From Candidatus Synoicihabitans palmerolidicus (GTDB lineage Bacteria > Verrucomicrobiota > Verrucomicrobiia > Opitutales > Opitutaceae), in assembly GCA_020809425.1 (NCBI GenBank), contig JAGGDC010000004.1:402103-466102 (forward strand): 64,000 nucleotides of DNA, in the 5' to 3' direction. The notes beneath the pieces were generated by a model, which worked only from the letters and a program-made list of their open reading frames with translations, was not told the origin of the DNA and made no database searches. Position 1 is the stretch's first letter; each line of letters begins with the position of its first letter. Shown here in pieces: positions 29,986 through 41,483 of this stretch. The translations under genes and the position numbers were made by a program.

Positions 29986-32610
29986 TCAACGGCCCGTAAC
30001 CTCTCCTTCAATCGGCGTGCCTCCCAACCGACTCAATTGACCTCGAGCCCAATCCGCCTCCGGCAGGCCATATTCCGGGATCAACGCATACGCTCGCCTC
30101 GCCTCGCCCAACCTCCCCTGTCTCTCGAATAAAACCCCCAGCTGCTTCAGCATTCGCGCCATCCAATAGCGACCTTTGGTCCCCAACGCCGATGGATCCG
30201 ATTCCTCTAACAGAAATTTGTTCACGACCTGCCACCATGTCTCCGCGGCGCGCTCCAATTGACCATTCTGCTGTAACGCATTCCCCGCCTTCAAACCTGC
30301 CTCAATCCGTAACTCCTTCGGGGCAGATGCCAAATCCCGCATCCTCTCGTAAATCGCCGCTGCGCTGTCACGCAAGGAGGCGTAGTTCGTCGTCCCCGCC
30401 TGCGCATTCAAGGTATCCGCCAAAGCCATCTGAATCGACAACACATCGCGATGCTGTGAATATTGATTGATGATCAATTCATAGACCTGCCGCGCCGGTC
30501 CCCACTGATTCAACTTCCTCAACAAATCCCCCTGCTTGAATCGAGCGTAAAACACCAGCTCATCCTGAGGGTAGGTGCTGACCAATTGCTCGATTTTTTC
30601 AATCGCCTCCTTGAGATAACTTTCCTCCCGCCTCCCTTCCGCCATCAACGCAGACTGATAAAGCGCGAATGGTGCATAGCGGTTCGTGGGATACAGGCCG
30701 ACCAAGTCCGTCAAGAGCCGCTGCGCCTCCACCAACTGTCCCTGCTCGGCCTGCGCATTGGCCTCCGCAATATACGAATAGACCGCGGCGTTAGTATTCG
30801 CAAAATCCTGGCGCAAAGTCTGCAAGGTCTCCAGCGCTTTACTCGTTTGACCCAACCCAAACTGGGCTTCGGCCTCCAACAACCGCAGCGAAGACTCCAC
30901 TTCCACGCGCAACGACTCGGGGACATCGACCAATTGCGCTCTCACCCTTGGCCCCAAAGCCAGCGTCTGGGCGAATTCCTTCACCTCAAATGCCAGCCGG
31001 GCCTCCAACCAAGCCATCCTCACCGCAAGCTCCACCGGTAATACATCCCCGTCCGGCCGCGCTTGCTCCGCCATTAATACTTTGACCCTCGCATACGCGT
31101 CCGCCACCCGGTCATCCGCTTGTAGCGCCCTCGCCAAATTCCACTCCGCCTGCCACCGATTGATCACGTCCAATCTCGGATCATTCGCTAGCAGATCGAT
31201 CCTGTCCGCCGCCGCTGTCAGCTGGTTGTCAAGAATCCGCGCCAATACCTCTTGGAACATGAGGTCTCCTGCGACCACTCCAGACGGCCTCTCATCTTGC
31301 GCTGCGCCATAAGCCTCCGCCGCACTGCGATAGTCGCCTCCTCGGAAAAACGCTTCGGCCTGCAACAACGCCATCTGAGCCCGCACTTCGCAATCACTCT
31401 CCGGTAACTCTCGGCGCACTTGTGCCGCATATCCGGCCGCCGCCCGATAACGCTTCCCCTCCCACGCGGCACTCACGAGGATACTCAGCGCCATAGGACG
31501 TAGATCAGACGCCGGAAAGCGTTCGAGCAACGCCAGCGCATCACGAGTCGCATCTTCGGCCTTCACCGCCAATTGCGCATGAAATAACAATAAGTCCTGC
31601 TCGATCGGATGCGTTCCCATTTCCAGCAACCGCCCGACCTCCGCTCTTAATTCAGCCCGCGCTTCCTCGTCCTGGGAAGCCTGCACCAACATCCGCAACG
31701 CGATTCGCTGTTTTCCCCTGCTATGTCCTTCGGCCAACAACCGTAACAACCCATTTCGTCCCAGGCCTCGCTCAGCCCCGGAAATCAATCCCAACAACAA
31801 CCGAAAATCGTCCTGCTCCTCCGCCTGATCAGCCGGTAACACCAATAATTGATTCTGCAAAAACTCCATAGCTTCATCCTGTCGACCCAACGCTGCCAAT
31901 ACCGCAGCATAACGCTTCGCCGAGTCATAACCAATCTGCTCCCCCGCATAATCCTCAATCTGCCGCCGTAACCGCTGCGCCTGAGCTTCCGTCGGCCGCG
32001 CCACCCGCCAGCTCGATCGTAAATGGGCCAACTCAAATCGGGCGCGTTGCAACCCCGAGGTCGCCGCCGCAATCGCATCGCGATACGCTCGCAGTGCCAG
32101 CTGCGGAGCATCTCCCGCATCCGTGATCGCCCCCACCAAGTAGTGAAACCACGCCCGTTCCCCCATCGGTAAACTCCCCACCGTGACTCCAATCAATGCC
32201 GCCTGGGCCCCCGCGGAATTTCCTCTCGCCATCGCAATCAGACCACGACGCAGCCGCACTTGGCCGTTTGCTCCTTCCGACAAGTGCGTGAGTGCCTCCG
32301 CCGCTTGGTCCACTTGACCGTTTTCCAGCAACGCCATCACCCAATCCAACGTCAGTCGACGGCGTTCCTCCACTTGGTCGGTCTGCCCCACCAATCGCGC
32401 ATACAACTCCACCGCCACCGACGGGAACCCCATCCGCAACGCCCTGTGGGCGGCACTTTCCTCGGCCACTCCTTCAACTCGCGTTTCCCTCACCACCTCT
32501 TCCCCCATCAAGGGAGTCACCGAGCCACCGGCATCCTCATCCGCAGCGCGCAACAATACGCTGCTCACAACTAGTCCGCATAAGACGATGACACGTGGGT
32601 TTCCAAACAT
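29986..32610 (-). CDS. Large exported TPR-repeat protein
   Basis: This 874-residue protein has an N-terminal signal peptide (MFGNPRVIVLCGLVVSSVLL, cleavage likely before RAADED), followed by helical tetratricopeptide-like repeats to the end (for example AAHRALRMGFPSVAVELYARL, KALETLQTLRQDFANTNAAV, LYPTNRYAPFALYQSALMAE, AGLKAGNALQQNGQLERAAE). It is the first gene of the exbB-exbD-unknown operon. Similar exbBD-linked TPR proteins occur in other bacteria and may act as periplasmic scaffolds; the function is not established here. Intact. Confidence 0.78.
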   Translation of the reverse strand: MFGNPRVIVLCGLVVSSVLLRAADEDAGGSVTPLMGEEVVRETRVEGVAEESAAHRALRMGFPSVAVELYARLVGQTDQVEERRRLTLDWVMALLENGQVDQAAEALTHLSEGANGQVRLRRGLIAMARGNSAGAQAALIGVTVGSLPMGERAWFHYLVGAITDAGDAPQLALRAYRDAIAAATSGLQRARFELAHLRSSWRVARPTEAQAQRLRRQIEDYAGEQIGYDSAKRYAAVLAALGRQDEAMEFLQNQLLVLPADQAEEQDDFRLLLGLISGAERGLGRNGLLRLLAEGHSRGKQRIALRMLVQASQDEEARAELRAEVGRLLEMGTHPIEQDLLLFHAQLAVKAEDATRDALALLERFPASDLRPMALSILVSAAWEGKRYRAAAGYAAQVRRELPESDCEVRAQMALLQAEAFFRGGDYRSAAEAYGAAQDERPSGVVAGDLMFQEVLARILDNQLTAAADRIDLLANDPRLDVINRWQAEWNLARALQADDRVADAYARVKVLMAEQARPDGDVLPVELAVRMAWLEARLAFEVKEFAQTLALGPRVRAQLVDVPESLRVEVESSLRLLEAEAQFGLGQTSKALETLQTLRQDFANTNAAVYSYIAEANAQAEQGQLVEAQRLLTDLVGLYPTNRYAPFALYQSALMAEGRREESYLKEAIEKIEQLVSTYPQDELVFYARFKQGDLLRKLNQWGPARQVYELIINQYSQHRDVLSIQMALADTLNAQAGTTNYASLRDSAAAIYERMRDLASAPKELRIEAGLKAGNALQQNGQLERAAETWWQVVNKFLLEESDPSALGTKGRYWMARMLKQLGVLFERQGRLGEARRAYALIPEYGLPEADWARGQLSRLGGTPIEGEVTGR

Positions 32611-32741
32611 CGTTCGCGCAACATGTGTCGGCCCTCATTCCATGGCAAGTCCGGCGGAGCGCTCGCGCTATCATCCTCGCACTTCGGTTGCGGCTTTGAC
32701 CTGCCTTCGCCCCATCTGCAATCTAGCCCCACCTCATCACC

Positions 32742-33152
32742 ATGACCGTTCGCGAACACCACCAAGCCATCGTCGACGATTTCGGGTTTATCGAAAATCG
32801 CCAAGAACGCCTCGGGGCGGTCGTCGACGCCGCCCGCAGCCTGCCCGTCCTCCCCGAATCCGATCGCACCACCCAGAATATCGTGGCGGGTTGCACGTCC
32901 CGGGTATTGCTCGTCGCCTCGCTCGTAAATGGTCTCTGTCAGTTTCGCGCCGATTGCTACTCCCCCATGGTTCGAGGTCTCGTTGTCCTCCTCGCCCGCT
33001 GCTACGATGGCGTAACTCCCGCCGACGCCATCGCTTCCGAGGCCACTATCCTCGAAGACCTTGAACTGCTTCGCGATCTGTCGAGCACTCGTCAAAACGG
33101 CCTCGCCGCCGTCCGACGTCGGATCGTCGAACACGCCCGCTCCTGGGAATAA
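32742..33152 (+). CDS. sufE: SufE-family cysteine desulfurase sulfur acceptor
   Basis: This 136-residue protein has the SufE active-site cysteine C51 in NIVAGCTSRV, with the family pattern of a helical start (IVDDFGFIENRQERLGAVVDAA) and RADCYSPMVRGLVVLLARCYDG following. SufE accepts persulfide sulfur from SufS and passes it to the SufBCD scaffold for Fe-S cluster assembly. No sufS is in the window. It is followed 24 bp later by a TatD-family gene on the same strand, possibly co-transcribed. Intact. Confidence 0.88.
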   Translation: MTVREHHQAIVDDFGFIENRQERLGAVVDAARSLPVLPESDRTTQNIVAGCTSRVLLVASLVNGLCQFRADCYSPMVRGLVVLLARCYDGVTPADAIASEATILEDLELLRDLSSTRQNGLAAVRRRIVEHARSWE

Positions 33153-33176
33153 TCCCGCCCCGCCCCGAACAGGACC

Positions 33177-34022
33177 ATGCTCTACGACGCCCATAATCAC
33201 CTGCAATTCGACGAGCTGTCCGACCACCTCAACTCCATCATCCCCGTCCTTAACTCCATTCGGCTCGGTGGAGCCGTCGTCAATGGCACTCACCCCGACG
33301 ACGATTGGGATGCCGTGGCCAGACTCGACCAAACAATTGACTGGGTCCTCCCGAGCTACGGCATCCATCCTTGGGACGTCGGAAACCGTCCTCCATACTG
33401 GCGAGAAAAATTCCCCGCCCGCTTCGACGCCTCTCCTCATGCCGCGGTCGGCGAGATCGGTCTGGACCGGTGGATTCTGGACTCCGCCCACCCCGAAGAT
33501 CCCCGCCTCATCGGCGTGCGGCGTGCGCCTTTTAAGGAACAGACCGAAGTATTCCGCTGGCAACTCGCATGGGCCGCCTCCCACCACCGCCCGGTCACCA
33601 TCCATTGCTTGCAAGCGTGGGGGCCTTTACTCGAAATCCTCCAAACGACCCGACTCCCGTCTTGCGGATTCCTGATCCACGCCTACGGAGGTCCGGCCGA
33701 AATCGTGCCGGCGTTCGCCTCTCTTGGCGCTTACTTCTCGTTCAACACGTCCTTCATCAATCCGCATAAAAACCGGCAACGGACGGCTTTCCGGGAAGTT
33801 CCGCTTGACCGACTCTTGATTGAAACCGATGCCCCGGCTACCCCTCCCCCGGCGCCCGTACACGAACTGCCCACCCCGCCCCACCAATCCTTTGGTCACC
33901 TGAACCACCCCGCAAATATCGCGCAGGCCTACCACGCCCTCGCCGCGCTCCGTGAACTGCCGCCCGACGAGCTCGAACCTATCATCGAGTCCAATTTTGA
34001 GTGTCTTTTCATCTCCAGCTGA
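33177..34022 (+). CDS. TatD-family metal-dependent hydrolase
   Basis: This 281-residue TIM-barrel protein has the N-terminal metal-binding DAHNH (H6, H8), AAVGEIGLDRW around residues 91-101 with the metal Glu, TIHCLQAWG with a conserved His, FLIHAYGG, and the late LIETDAP Asp motif. TatD enzymes act as 3'-5' deoxyribonucleases in DNA repair and degradation, although substrates of many homologues are unknown. It lies 24 bp after sufE. Intact and normal length. Confidence 0.87.
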   Translation: MLYDAHNHLQFDELSDHLNSIIPVLNSIRLGGAVVNGTHPDDDWDAVARLDQTIDWVLPSYGIHPWDVGNRPPYWREKFPARFDASPHAAVGEIGLDRWILDSAHPEDPRLIGVRRAPFKEQTEVFRWQLAWAASHHRPVTIHCLQAWGPLLEILQTTRLPSCGFLIHAYGGPAEIVPAFASLGAYFSFNTSFINPHKNRQRTAFREVPLDRLLIETDAPATPPPAPVHELPTPPHQSFGHLNHPANIAQAYHALAALRELPPDELEPIIESNFECLFISS

Positions 34023-34273
34023 GTTTCCCGAGAGACAAAATATGCGTGCCCGCCCGACACGTTTTCTCGGTCTTTAGCCAACATGGGGCGAGATAAGGCC
34101 AATTAATGGGCAGCCGAATCGACCCGCTTTAGGCTAAAACTAATCGCATCACTCGTTGCGAATCATTAACGTCGTTGACTCCTGCCAATACCCCGGCGGC
34201 GTTCTTTATCCCCGAGCTACCAGTTTTGCGCCCCATTCCGGAGCGTAAGTCCGTCCTTTTACCTCAATAACCC

Positions 34274-37200
34274 ATGGTCGCTTCAAAACCCAAATACCCC
34301 GGTATCCGCATCACCACCAACGGCAATCAGTTGGTCGCTTCCTACACTGAGGCGCGTATTACTGAAGCTGGTATCTTCTACCCCATCACCCCCTCCACTG
34401 AGATGGGCGAAATGTATAAATTCGCCCGCGCCAAGGGCCAACTCAACATCTTTGGACGCCCCACCCTCGCCATCGAATGCGAGGGCGAACACTCCGCCCA
34501 AGGGGGAGCCATCGCCACCTCCGTCACCGGCAAACGAGTGGTCAACTTCACGTACGGTCAGGGCATCGTCTACGGTATCGAGCAATACTATCACGCTCCC
34601 GGAAAACTCAACACCATGGTCCTGGAGGTCGCCGCCCGCGCCCTCACCAAACACGCCCTAAACGTCCACTGCGGCTACGACGACATCTATGCCGCCCTCG
34701 ACACGGGCTGGATCATGCTCTGCGCCAAGGACGCCCAGCAGGCCGCCGACCAAGCCGTCATCCTGCGCCGTGTCCCCGAAAAAGCCCTCACCCCCCGGGA
34801 TTAACATTCAGGACGGCTTTCTTACCTCCCACCTCGAACACACGTTCCTCAAACACGAGTCCGAACTCCTCCGCGAATACCTCGGCGCACCCGAAGACAT
34901 CATCGAGTGTCCCACCGACGCCCCAAAAGCCCTCTTCGGTCCCACCACGGCGCCGCGTGCCCAAGGTCATCGACCTCGCCAACCCCGCCCTCATCGGCCC
35001 GGTGCAAAACCAAGAGCACTATATGAACGGGGTGGTCGCGCGTCGTAATAATTTCGCCGAGCCCATCATGGGCATGCTCGAGGACGCCTACCACGATTGG
35101 GCCCTGCTCACGGGCCGTAACTACGGACTCGTATCCGAATACCTGCAACGACCGACGCCGAAGTCACCTTCGTCACCCTGGGCTCCGCCGCCGAAAACAT
35201 CGAAGCCGCCGTCGACCATCTCCGTACGACGCGCGGCGCCAAGGTGGGCTCCGTCCACGTCAACGTCATCCGTCCTTTCCCCCAAGCCGCCATCGTCAAT
35301 GCGCTGAAGGGAAAAAAATCCGTCATCATTCTCGAACGCACCGACGAACCCCTCGCCGGCGACAACCCACTTGCTCGCGAAATCCGCGCCGCCCTCACCA
35401 AATCCTACATCCACCCCGGCTTCCCCCCAGGGCAAGGGCTTGCCCGCCATCGAGCAACACGAGGTGCCGCGCAATTTTTGCGGGTGCTACGGTATGGGTT
35501 CTCGTGATTTCCGGCCCGAACACGTGATCGGGGCCTACGAATTCGTTGCCGAGGGGCGCCCACGCCAAGACGGTAAAACCGCCGCATCCGGAGTGACGTT
35601 CTTCAACCTTGGGGTTGACCACCCCTACCCTACGCAGTCTGCGCCGACGAAACACCGTCTCTCCTGCCCGCCAAAGCCATCGCCGTGCGCCTGCACTCCA
35701 TCGGTGGTTGGGGAATGATCACCACCGGCAAAAACCTTGCCGAGATCATCGATGAGCTGGGTACTTTCGTGGCTGAACGCGACAACGTCACCGACGCTTA
35801 CGGCAACCCCAAGGAGGTCGTGCACGTTTCCGCCAACCCCAAGTACGGCTCCGAGAAAAAAGGCTCCCCCACCTCCTACTTTCTCACCACTGCCCCCGAA
35901 CGGGTCCGCGTCAACTGTGACTTGCGCCACGTCAACGTCGTCCTCTGTTGCGACCCCAAGGCCTTCACCCACATCAACCCGCTCGACGGGCTCGTCGAAG
36001 GCGGCGCCTTTGTCTGGGAATCCGCCGAATCCCCCGCCGAAGCATGACAGCGCATCCCCTCCAAATACCGGCGCGAAATCATCGAAAAACAAATCCGGGT
36101 CTACATTCTGTCGGGTTTCGAGATTGCCAAGGCCGCCACCAACCGCCCGGACTTGCAGCTCAGGATGCAGGGTAATTCCTTCCTTGGTGCTTTCTTTAAA
36201 GTCTCTCCCTTCCTCCAGGAATTTGGGATCGAGGAGACGCACTTCCACGCAGTCGTCCGCGCCCAATACCAAAAGAAATTCGGCAAATTCGGCGACGCCG
36301 TCATCGACTCCAACATGGAGGTGATGACCCAGGGCGGAACGCGCATTCAAGCCGTCCCTCACGGTCCCGTCGAAGCCCCGGATACCTCCGCCATGCGCGG
36401 AGATCTACTTCTACCCAAGAATTCCGACTACGGGGGCCGCTGTGGGTGCGCGCCGTCCGACGCACAACCGGCCGGAGTGCCCATGTACGAAACCAAGACC
36501 TTCGACGCCGAATACCGCGCCGGTCTGGGCTACAACCAACCCGCTTCCCCGCTCGCCGCCGTTGGCGTGATGTCTTCTGCCACCGGGGCCACCGCATCCA
36601 AATACGGCGCCCGCCTCGAAACGACCAAATACTTCGCCGAAAACTGCACTCAGTGCATGGAGTGCATCACGTCCTGCCCGAACACCACTTTGCCCAACAC
36701 GGCGCAGGACCTCAACACGATCCTCAACACCGCGGTCGACAATTACGTCACCGACGCCGACCAACGCGCCGCCATCCACGCCGTCATCCCCAACATCGAC
36801 GAAGCCATTCGCGATAAGAGGCTGTCCAACGCCAAGGCCGGCGAAAGCGTGCGCGAGTTGGTCATGGAAATCGTGCGATCTACGCCCACCGTCTCCGCCG
36901 ATGCGGCCCTCGAACTCGACGGCATCCTCAACATCCTGCCTCTTTTCTACCTCAAGGTTCCCGCCGTCTTCCTTTCGCTCGCACGCAAGGAATCCGGCGC
37001 CGGCGGCATTTTCCCCATCTTCGTTTCCGATTTCTGCAAAGGGTGCGGTCTGTGCGTCGAGGAGTGCGGCGATCACGACGCCTTGCGCATGGTCGAAGAC
37101 ACCGAAGACTACAACGCCGAGATCATCTCCGCGACCGAGTTCCTCCGCCTGCTCCACGACACCGGTCAAAAATATCTCGGACGCTATGAGGACAACGCCC

Positions 37201-38923
37201 CCGAAACCTCCCGTCCTGCCGCCTGGCCGCCATCACCTCATGGTGAATCGCCATTACGACGCTCTCACGTCCGGCGACGGGGCCTGCGCCGGTTGCGGCG
37301 AGAAGCCTGTTTTACACGGCATCGCTTCCGTCACCGAGGCCTACATGCGTCCGATCTACCACGCCAAGGCCGATCGTCTCACCGCCAAGTGTGGTCAACT
37401 CAAGCGCGAGGGCACCACCGCACTCACTAAACTCGCCGCTGAGGACCCCACGGCCTACGCAACCTGGAAACGTCTCATGGCCCACATCATCATGGGCTTC
37501 GGCGGCGACTCCGATGCCGATACTGATGCCCGTCTCGCCAAGCGCGGCGCCATCACCGACGCGGCATCCATCAACGCGCTCTGTGTCGTGCTCAAGCAAG
37601 CCGCTTTTAACCACAAGTCCCTGCAAACCCTCGGGGGTCGCCTGTCGAATGGCATGTCCGTCATGGCGATGGGCGCTCACACGGGGTGCAACACAGTCTA
37701 CGGCGCCACCCCACCCAACAATCCCCACCCCTATCCGTGGCTCAATTCCCTCTTCCAGGACGGGGCCACCACTTCGTGGATGATGGGCGAAACCTTCATG
37801 ACCGACAACGCGCGCCACTCCATCGTTCCGGAACGCTTGGTTGATCACCTCTTCAACGGCGACCTGCTCGACGAAGCCACCTACTTCAACTACACTCACT
37901 TCACCGACGCCATCATGACCGATCAGGAAGTGAAGGAGCTGCCCAAGGTGTGGTGCGTCGGCGGCGACGGAGGCATGGACGACATCGGATTCCAAAACGT
38001 ATCCAAAGTAATCATACAGAACCGTCCCAACGTCAACCTGCTCATGCTCGACACCCAGGTTTCCTCCAACACCGGTGGACAAAACTCCGACCACAGTCCG
38101 ATACCGGTGGCTTCGACATGAACCAGGCCGGCGCCGCCTCCCAAAGTAAACTGAACGAAATGAAGAACATCGCGGAGTGTTTCCTCAATGGTCATGGCTC
38201 CCCCTTCCTCGCCCAGGTATCCATGGCCGACTCCGCCAAACTCTACACCTCCATGATTTCGGCCATGGAGTATCGTGGCACGTCCTTCTTCCAGGCTTAC
38301 ACCACCTGCCCACCCGAACACGGTGTAGCTGACAACATGGCCACCAAGCAGGCCGAACGTGTCCGCGAGAGTCGCTGCCTACCCGAATTCGTCTTTGACC
38401 CTCGTCTCGGCAAATCCAACGCCTAGGCTCTCAGCCTCAAGGGCAATAAAAACCCGGATCGCGACTGGTGGACCACCACCTACAGCGACTCTGACGAAAA
38501 TACGCCTACACCATCGCCCACTGGGCCTGCACCGAGGCACGCTTCCGTCAGCACATCAAAAAGGCGTCCGCCGACGAGGTCTCCCGCATGGAGCACCTTG
38601 AAGAGGTGCTGGTTCGCATCAACCAACAGGACCCCGTCAACCGACGCTACAATGATCCCGCCAATCGCGCCTACATCGCAGATTTCGGAGTCTACATCAA
38701 ATACGACGCAGGCTACGGAAAACACATCCCCATGAAGATGAGCCGCCCAATGGTCCTCTTCAACGTGGAGCGCCGCAAAGCCTGGCGCATGCTCCAGTCC
38801 CACTCCGGCATCATTAACAAAGACTACGTCGCCCAAAAGGATCTTCTCGCCAAGGTCGACAAGGGTGAGATCAGCATCGCTGACCTCAAAGCTCAAGGTC
38901 GGGCTCTCTTAGCGGAATCTTGA
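34274..38923 (+). pseudogene. nifJ: Pyruvate:ferredoxin (flavodoxin) oxidoreductase, heavily decayed
   Basis: The remains span 4.65 kb (about 1550 codons, longer than the usual ~1180). They follow the full domain order: N-terminal pyrimidine-binding part (ARITEAGIFYPITPSTEMGE), gamma region (RTKGAKVGSVHVNVIRPF), two 4Fe-4S motifs (CTQCMECITSCP near 36646 and CKGCGLCVEECG near 37036), and the TPP domain (GDGACAGCGEKPV, GDGGMDDIGFQN). Frame changes occur near 34797, 34945, 35140, 35430, 35630, 37215, 38095 and 38505. In-frame stops lie at 36045-36047 (TGA) and 38425-38427 (TAG). The enzyme would oxidise pyruvate to acetyl-CoA with reduced ferredoxin; it cannot be made here. Confidence 0.92.
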
Positions 38924-38955
38924 GCCTAACTCCCGCTCACTTCTCTCCCTTCTGG

Positions 38956-38982
38956 CACGGATCTTGGGATCCGTGTTTTTTT
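38956..38982 (+). terminator. Intrinsic terminator after nifJ
   Basis: A perfect 8-bp stem CACGGATC / GATCCGTG with a TTGG loop is followed by seven T. It lies 32 bp past the nifJ stop. It is a strong rho-independent terminator and has outlived the gene it served. Confidence 0.9.
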
Positions 38983-38989
38983 GTCAATC

Positions 38990-39185
38990 AACCTAGAAAA
39001 CGCAGATCACATAAGAAAACGCATGTTACAAAGTTATGTTATCCAGTCGGTTATTGAGTTTCAATCGTGCGCCCGCCAACTCATCTGACAAGTGAACGAA
39101 TCGATGCCTTCGACGGACCGTAACTCGTTCCAACTTCCCGCCCTTCGCTCCCTCCTGTAACATCCAACTTCGGAGTTTAGGATCA
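38990..39185. repeat. Dispersed repeat, copy 2 (joined left and right IS110 flanks)
   Basis: Bases 38990-39155 are similar to 5699-5863, and 39156-39185 match 14741-14770 at 27 of 30 positions. In this copy the two parts are contiguous, whereas in the rpsL-rpoC island they flank the IS110 element. It is either a deletion derivative of that element or the original unoccupied repeat into which the element moved. No coding potential was recognised. Confidence 0.68.
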
Positions 39186-39307
39186 ATTCGAGCCTCCCTT
39201 GACTGAACCCCTCGCACCGTACCTAAATTCGCGCGCTTCCCGAGCAACACGACTTGCAGCAATCTCCGGAGTTCTTTCAGGTGAGTAGATTCGAATCTCG
39301 TTCTGCG

Positions 39308-39527
39308 ATGCCCGCTTTGGCGTTTAATCTCAATATCCCCCCCGCCCGTGTACTGTCATACTACCGGGGGGGAATCTCGCATCGTGAGAGCCACGCTGGA
39401 CGACGGCCGCTCCATCCAGTTTCCCGCTTCAGCGCTCCAGAAGGTGGTCACCAAAGAAGGCGTGCGAGGACGTTTCCGTTTGATTTTCGGCGCCAATCAC
39501 AAATTTAGCGGACTCGAACGCTTTTGA
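39308..39527 (+). pseudogene. DUF2835-family small protein, frameshifted
   Basis: The N-terminal part MPALAFNLNIPPARVLSYYR in one frame and VRATLDDGRSIQFPASALQK, VVTKEGVRGRFRLIF in another together match the compact DUF2835 pattern (xYYRG...V....GR.IQFPA..L..FVT..G..GRF). The frame changes at a run of seven G near 39366. The function of the family is unknown. Recognition is from memory of the family pattern. Confidence 0.6.
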
Positions 39528-39614
39528 TCGCACGTTCGGCTAGCCTCATCCCGTGCGCATTCTTGCGAAGAAAATCGAGCGCGGCATGCTGCCAACGCCT
39601 TCCTCAATTTCTTG

Positions 39615-41461
39615 ATGGAATCCCTTCTCAATTCATTCCTCATTCTGGCGGGCTTGCTCTTGCCTGGTCTCGGCTGGGCACGCGCCTTTCGCACCCCTTG
39701 GCCCTGGTTCGCCAGCGGGATCTATTCCGCCCTGCTCATATTCAGCGGCGTCTTGCTCCTCAACGCGGTCTCCATCCCCATCACTCGATCCACCCTCGGG
39801 GGGGGGCTGGATCCTGGCCGGTCTCCTCGGATGGGGATGGCTCCGTCGATCAACCGACCCACTTAGGCTGTTTCCCTCGTGGCGCTGGCGTCTTCCTGAT
39901 CAACCGTGGATAGCCCTGCCCTCCTTGTTGCTCGTCGCCGTCGCCGGTTAGCGCTCCTGGATACATCCCCTGTCCGGCGCGGACACTGGCTTCCGCTGGA
40001 ATCGCCTCGCTGAACTCATTGTCAGCCAGGGCTCTCTCTCCATGTATCCGCCTACTTCCAAGGCGGATTTCACCCTCTACTTCTGGGGCGACGGCATCGC
40101 GCCTTTGGTTTCCTCCCTCTACGCGTGGTGCTACCTCGCCGCCGGCTCGATCGCTCCCGTCGTCACCGCCCCGGTCACCTTCCTGCAAACGATCGGACTG
40201 ATCACCACACTCACCTTGCTGGGCAGCGCCCTCGGGTCTCCCCGCGGAGGTTGGTTCGCCTGCTGCCTCGCGGCGGGCACGATGATGCTTCAGTTCGCCT
40301 TCACTCTGGGTCAGGAAACCGGCCTTACCGCCCTTGGTGCCGCCGGGATGGTCGCCTATCTCATCCGCTGGCATCGCGACCGCAACGCCTCCTTGCTGAT
40401 TCCTGCTGCCGCGTCCGCCGCCCTGGTCGCCTGCGCCCGTGAATACGGCGCCGTGGCGGCCGTCGTCGGCACCGGCTGGCTCTACGCTCATCGGGCGGGA
40501 TGGCGCTCCTGCCTGCGTTCACTCTGGGGGCCGCCGCGCTTTCCTTGGCATGGCACTTTCGAGTTTGGTTTCTTACCGAAAATTTACAGGAAATCCCTTT
40601 TTCGCTCACACGGTTTTCGGGTTTTCCAGCAATTTCGTATTCGAACAGTGGATGCGTAATATCCGTCACCTGTTCGCCCGGGACTGGACTCTCTAGGCCT
40701 CCTGGATAACCGTCTCGGACTTACTCTTCAAGGCCTGCCTTCCAGCCCTTATCGGCCTGCTCGGCGGCATTTTCCTACTCCGTCGCCCGGGCATTTTCAG
40801 CCTGGTTTTCAGCACTATCATCGCTTTCGTCATGATGTGGATCCTGTCCATCTCATCCATCGCCGGCGGTTTGTTTTATGCGATGCGAGTCCTCAGTCCC
40901 GCGCTATTGCTCGGCTGCGCCTGGGGTGGCGCCGTCCTTGGTCAACTTATCCCCGCACGCCGCCACCTCACCGGTACCTTGATTGGACTGACTCTGCTGG
41001 CCGTCTACGGATCCCTCAAAACCTGGACCACGCCTCAGAGTCCATTCCGCATCCCCATCCAGGAATGGCCTCACGCCGGCTCCAGCTTGCAACGTCACTT
41101 CCGACACCAAAATCAAGGCTTCATTGATGCTGTCGTGGCCACATCGCCCGGCAGTATTCTAACCGAAACCAACGATATGGCAGTGTGGTTGGCCGCCTAC
41201 AATATCGAATGCGCGCCCCTCTGGAGTCCCGATCTGGCATGGATTTTCGGCCCTGCCACGCCTCCGGGTTCCGGCCACCGTTTGCTCGACCAGGGCTGTA
41301 CTCATTTGCTCCTGAATCGCGCCCACAACGCCATCGACTTCGTCGACCAACAAGGAGGGTTTCAAACGTTCAAAGGATGTTCGACTCCTCTCTTTCTTAA
41401 TCAGACTTTCGTTCTCATTCAAATTCATCGCCCCTCCACCGCCGTCGAAACCACTCCCTGA
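39615..41461 (+). pseudogene. Multi-span membrane protein, decayed
   Basis: Hydrophobic stretches in several frames form one broken gene of about 600 codons: LILAGLLLPGLGWARAF at the start, FTLYFWGDGIAPLVSSLYAW and AAGTMMLQFAFTLGQETGLT around 40070-40330, AYLIRWHRDRNASLLIPAAA, then AMRVLSPALLLGCAWGGAVL and a soluble C terminus (40832-41461). The arrangement of 8-12 spans plus a C-terminal soluble part resembles membrane glycosyltransferase (GT39/GT87-like) proteins, but no catalytic motif confirms it. A TAG near 39953, a TAG near 40694 and frameshifts near 39800 and 40500 disrupt it. Confidence 0.55.
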
Positions 41462-41483
41462 ATTCCCCCAATCCTCTTTGACC

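Noticed and set aside
32571..33614. Minus-strand open frame (347 codons) opposite sufE and the TatD gene
   Set aside because: Both plus-strand genes have clear active-site motifs; the minus frame has low-complexity Gly/Asp composition and no family resemblance.
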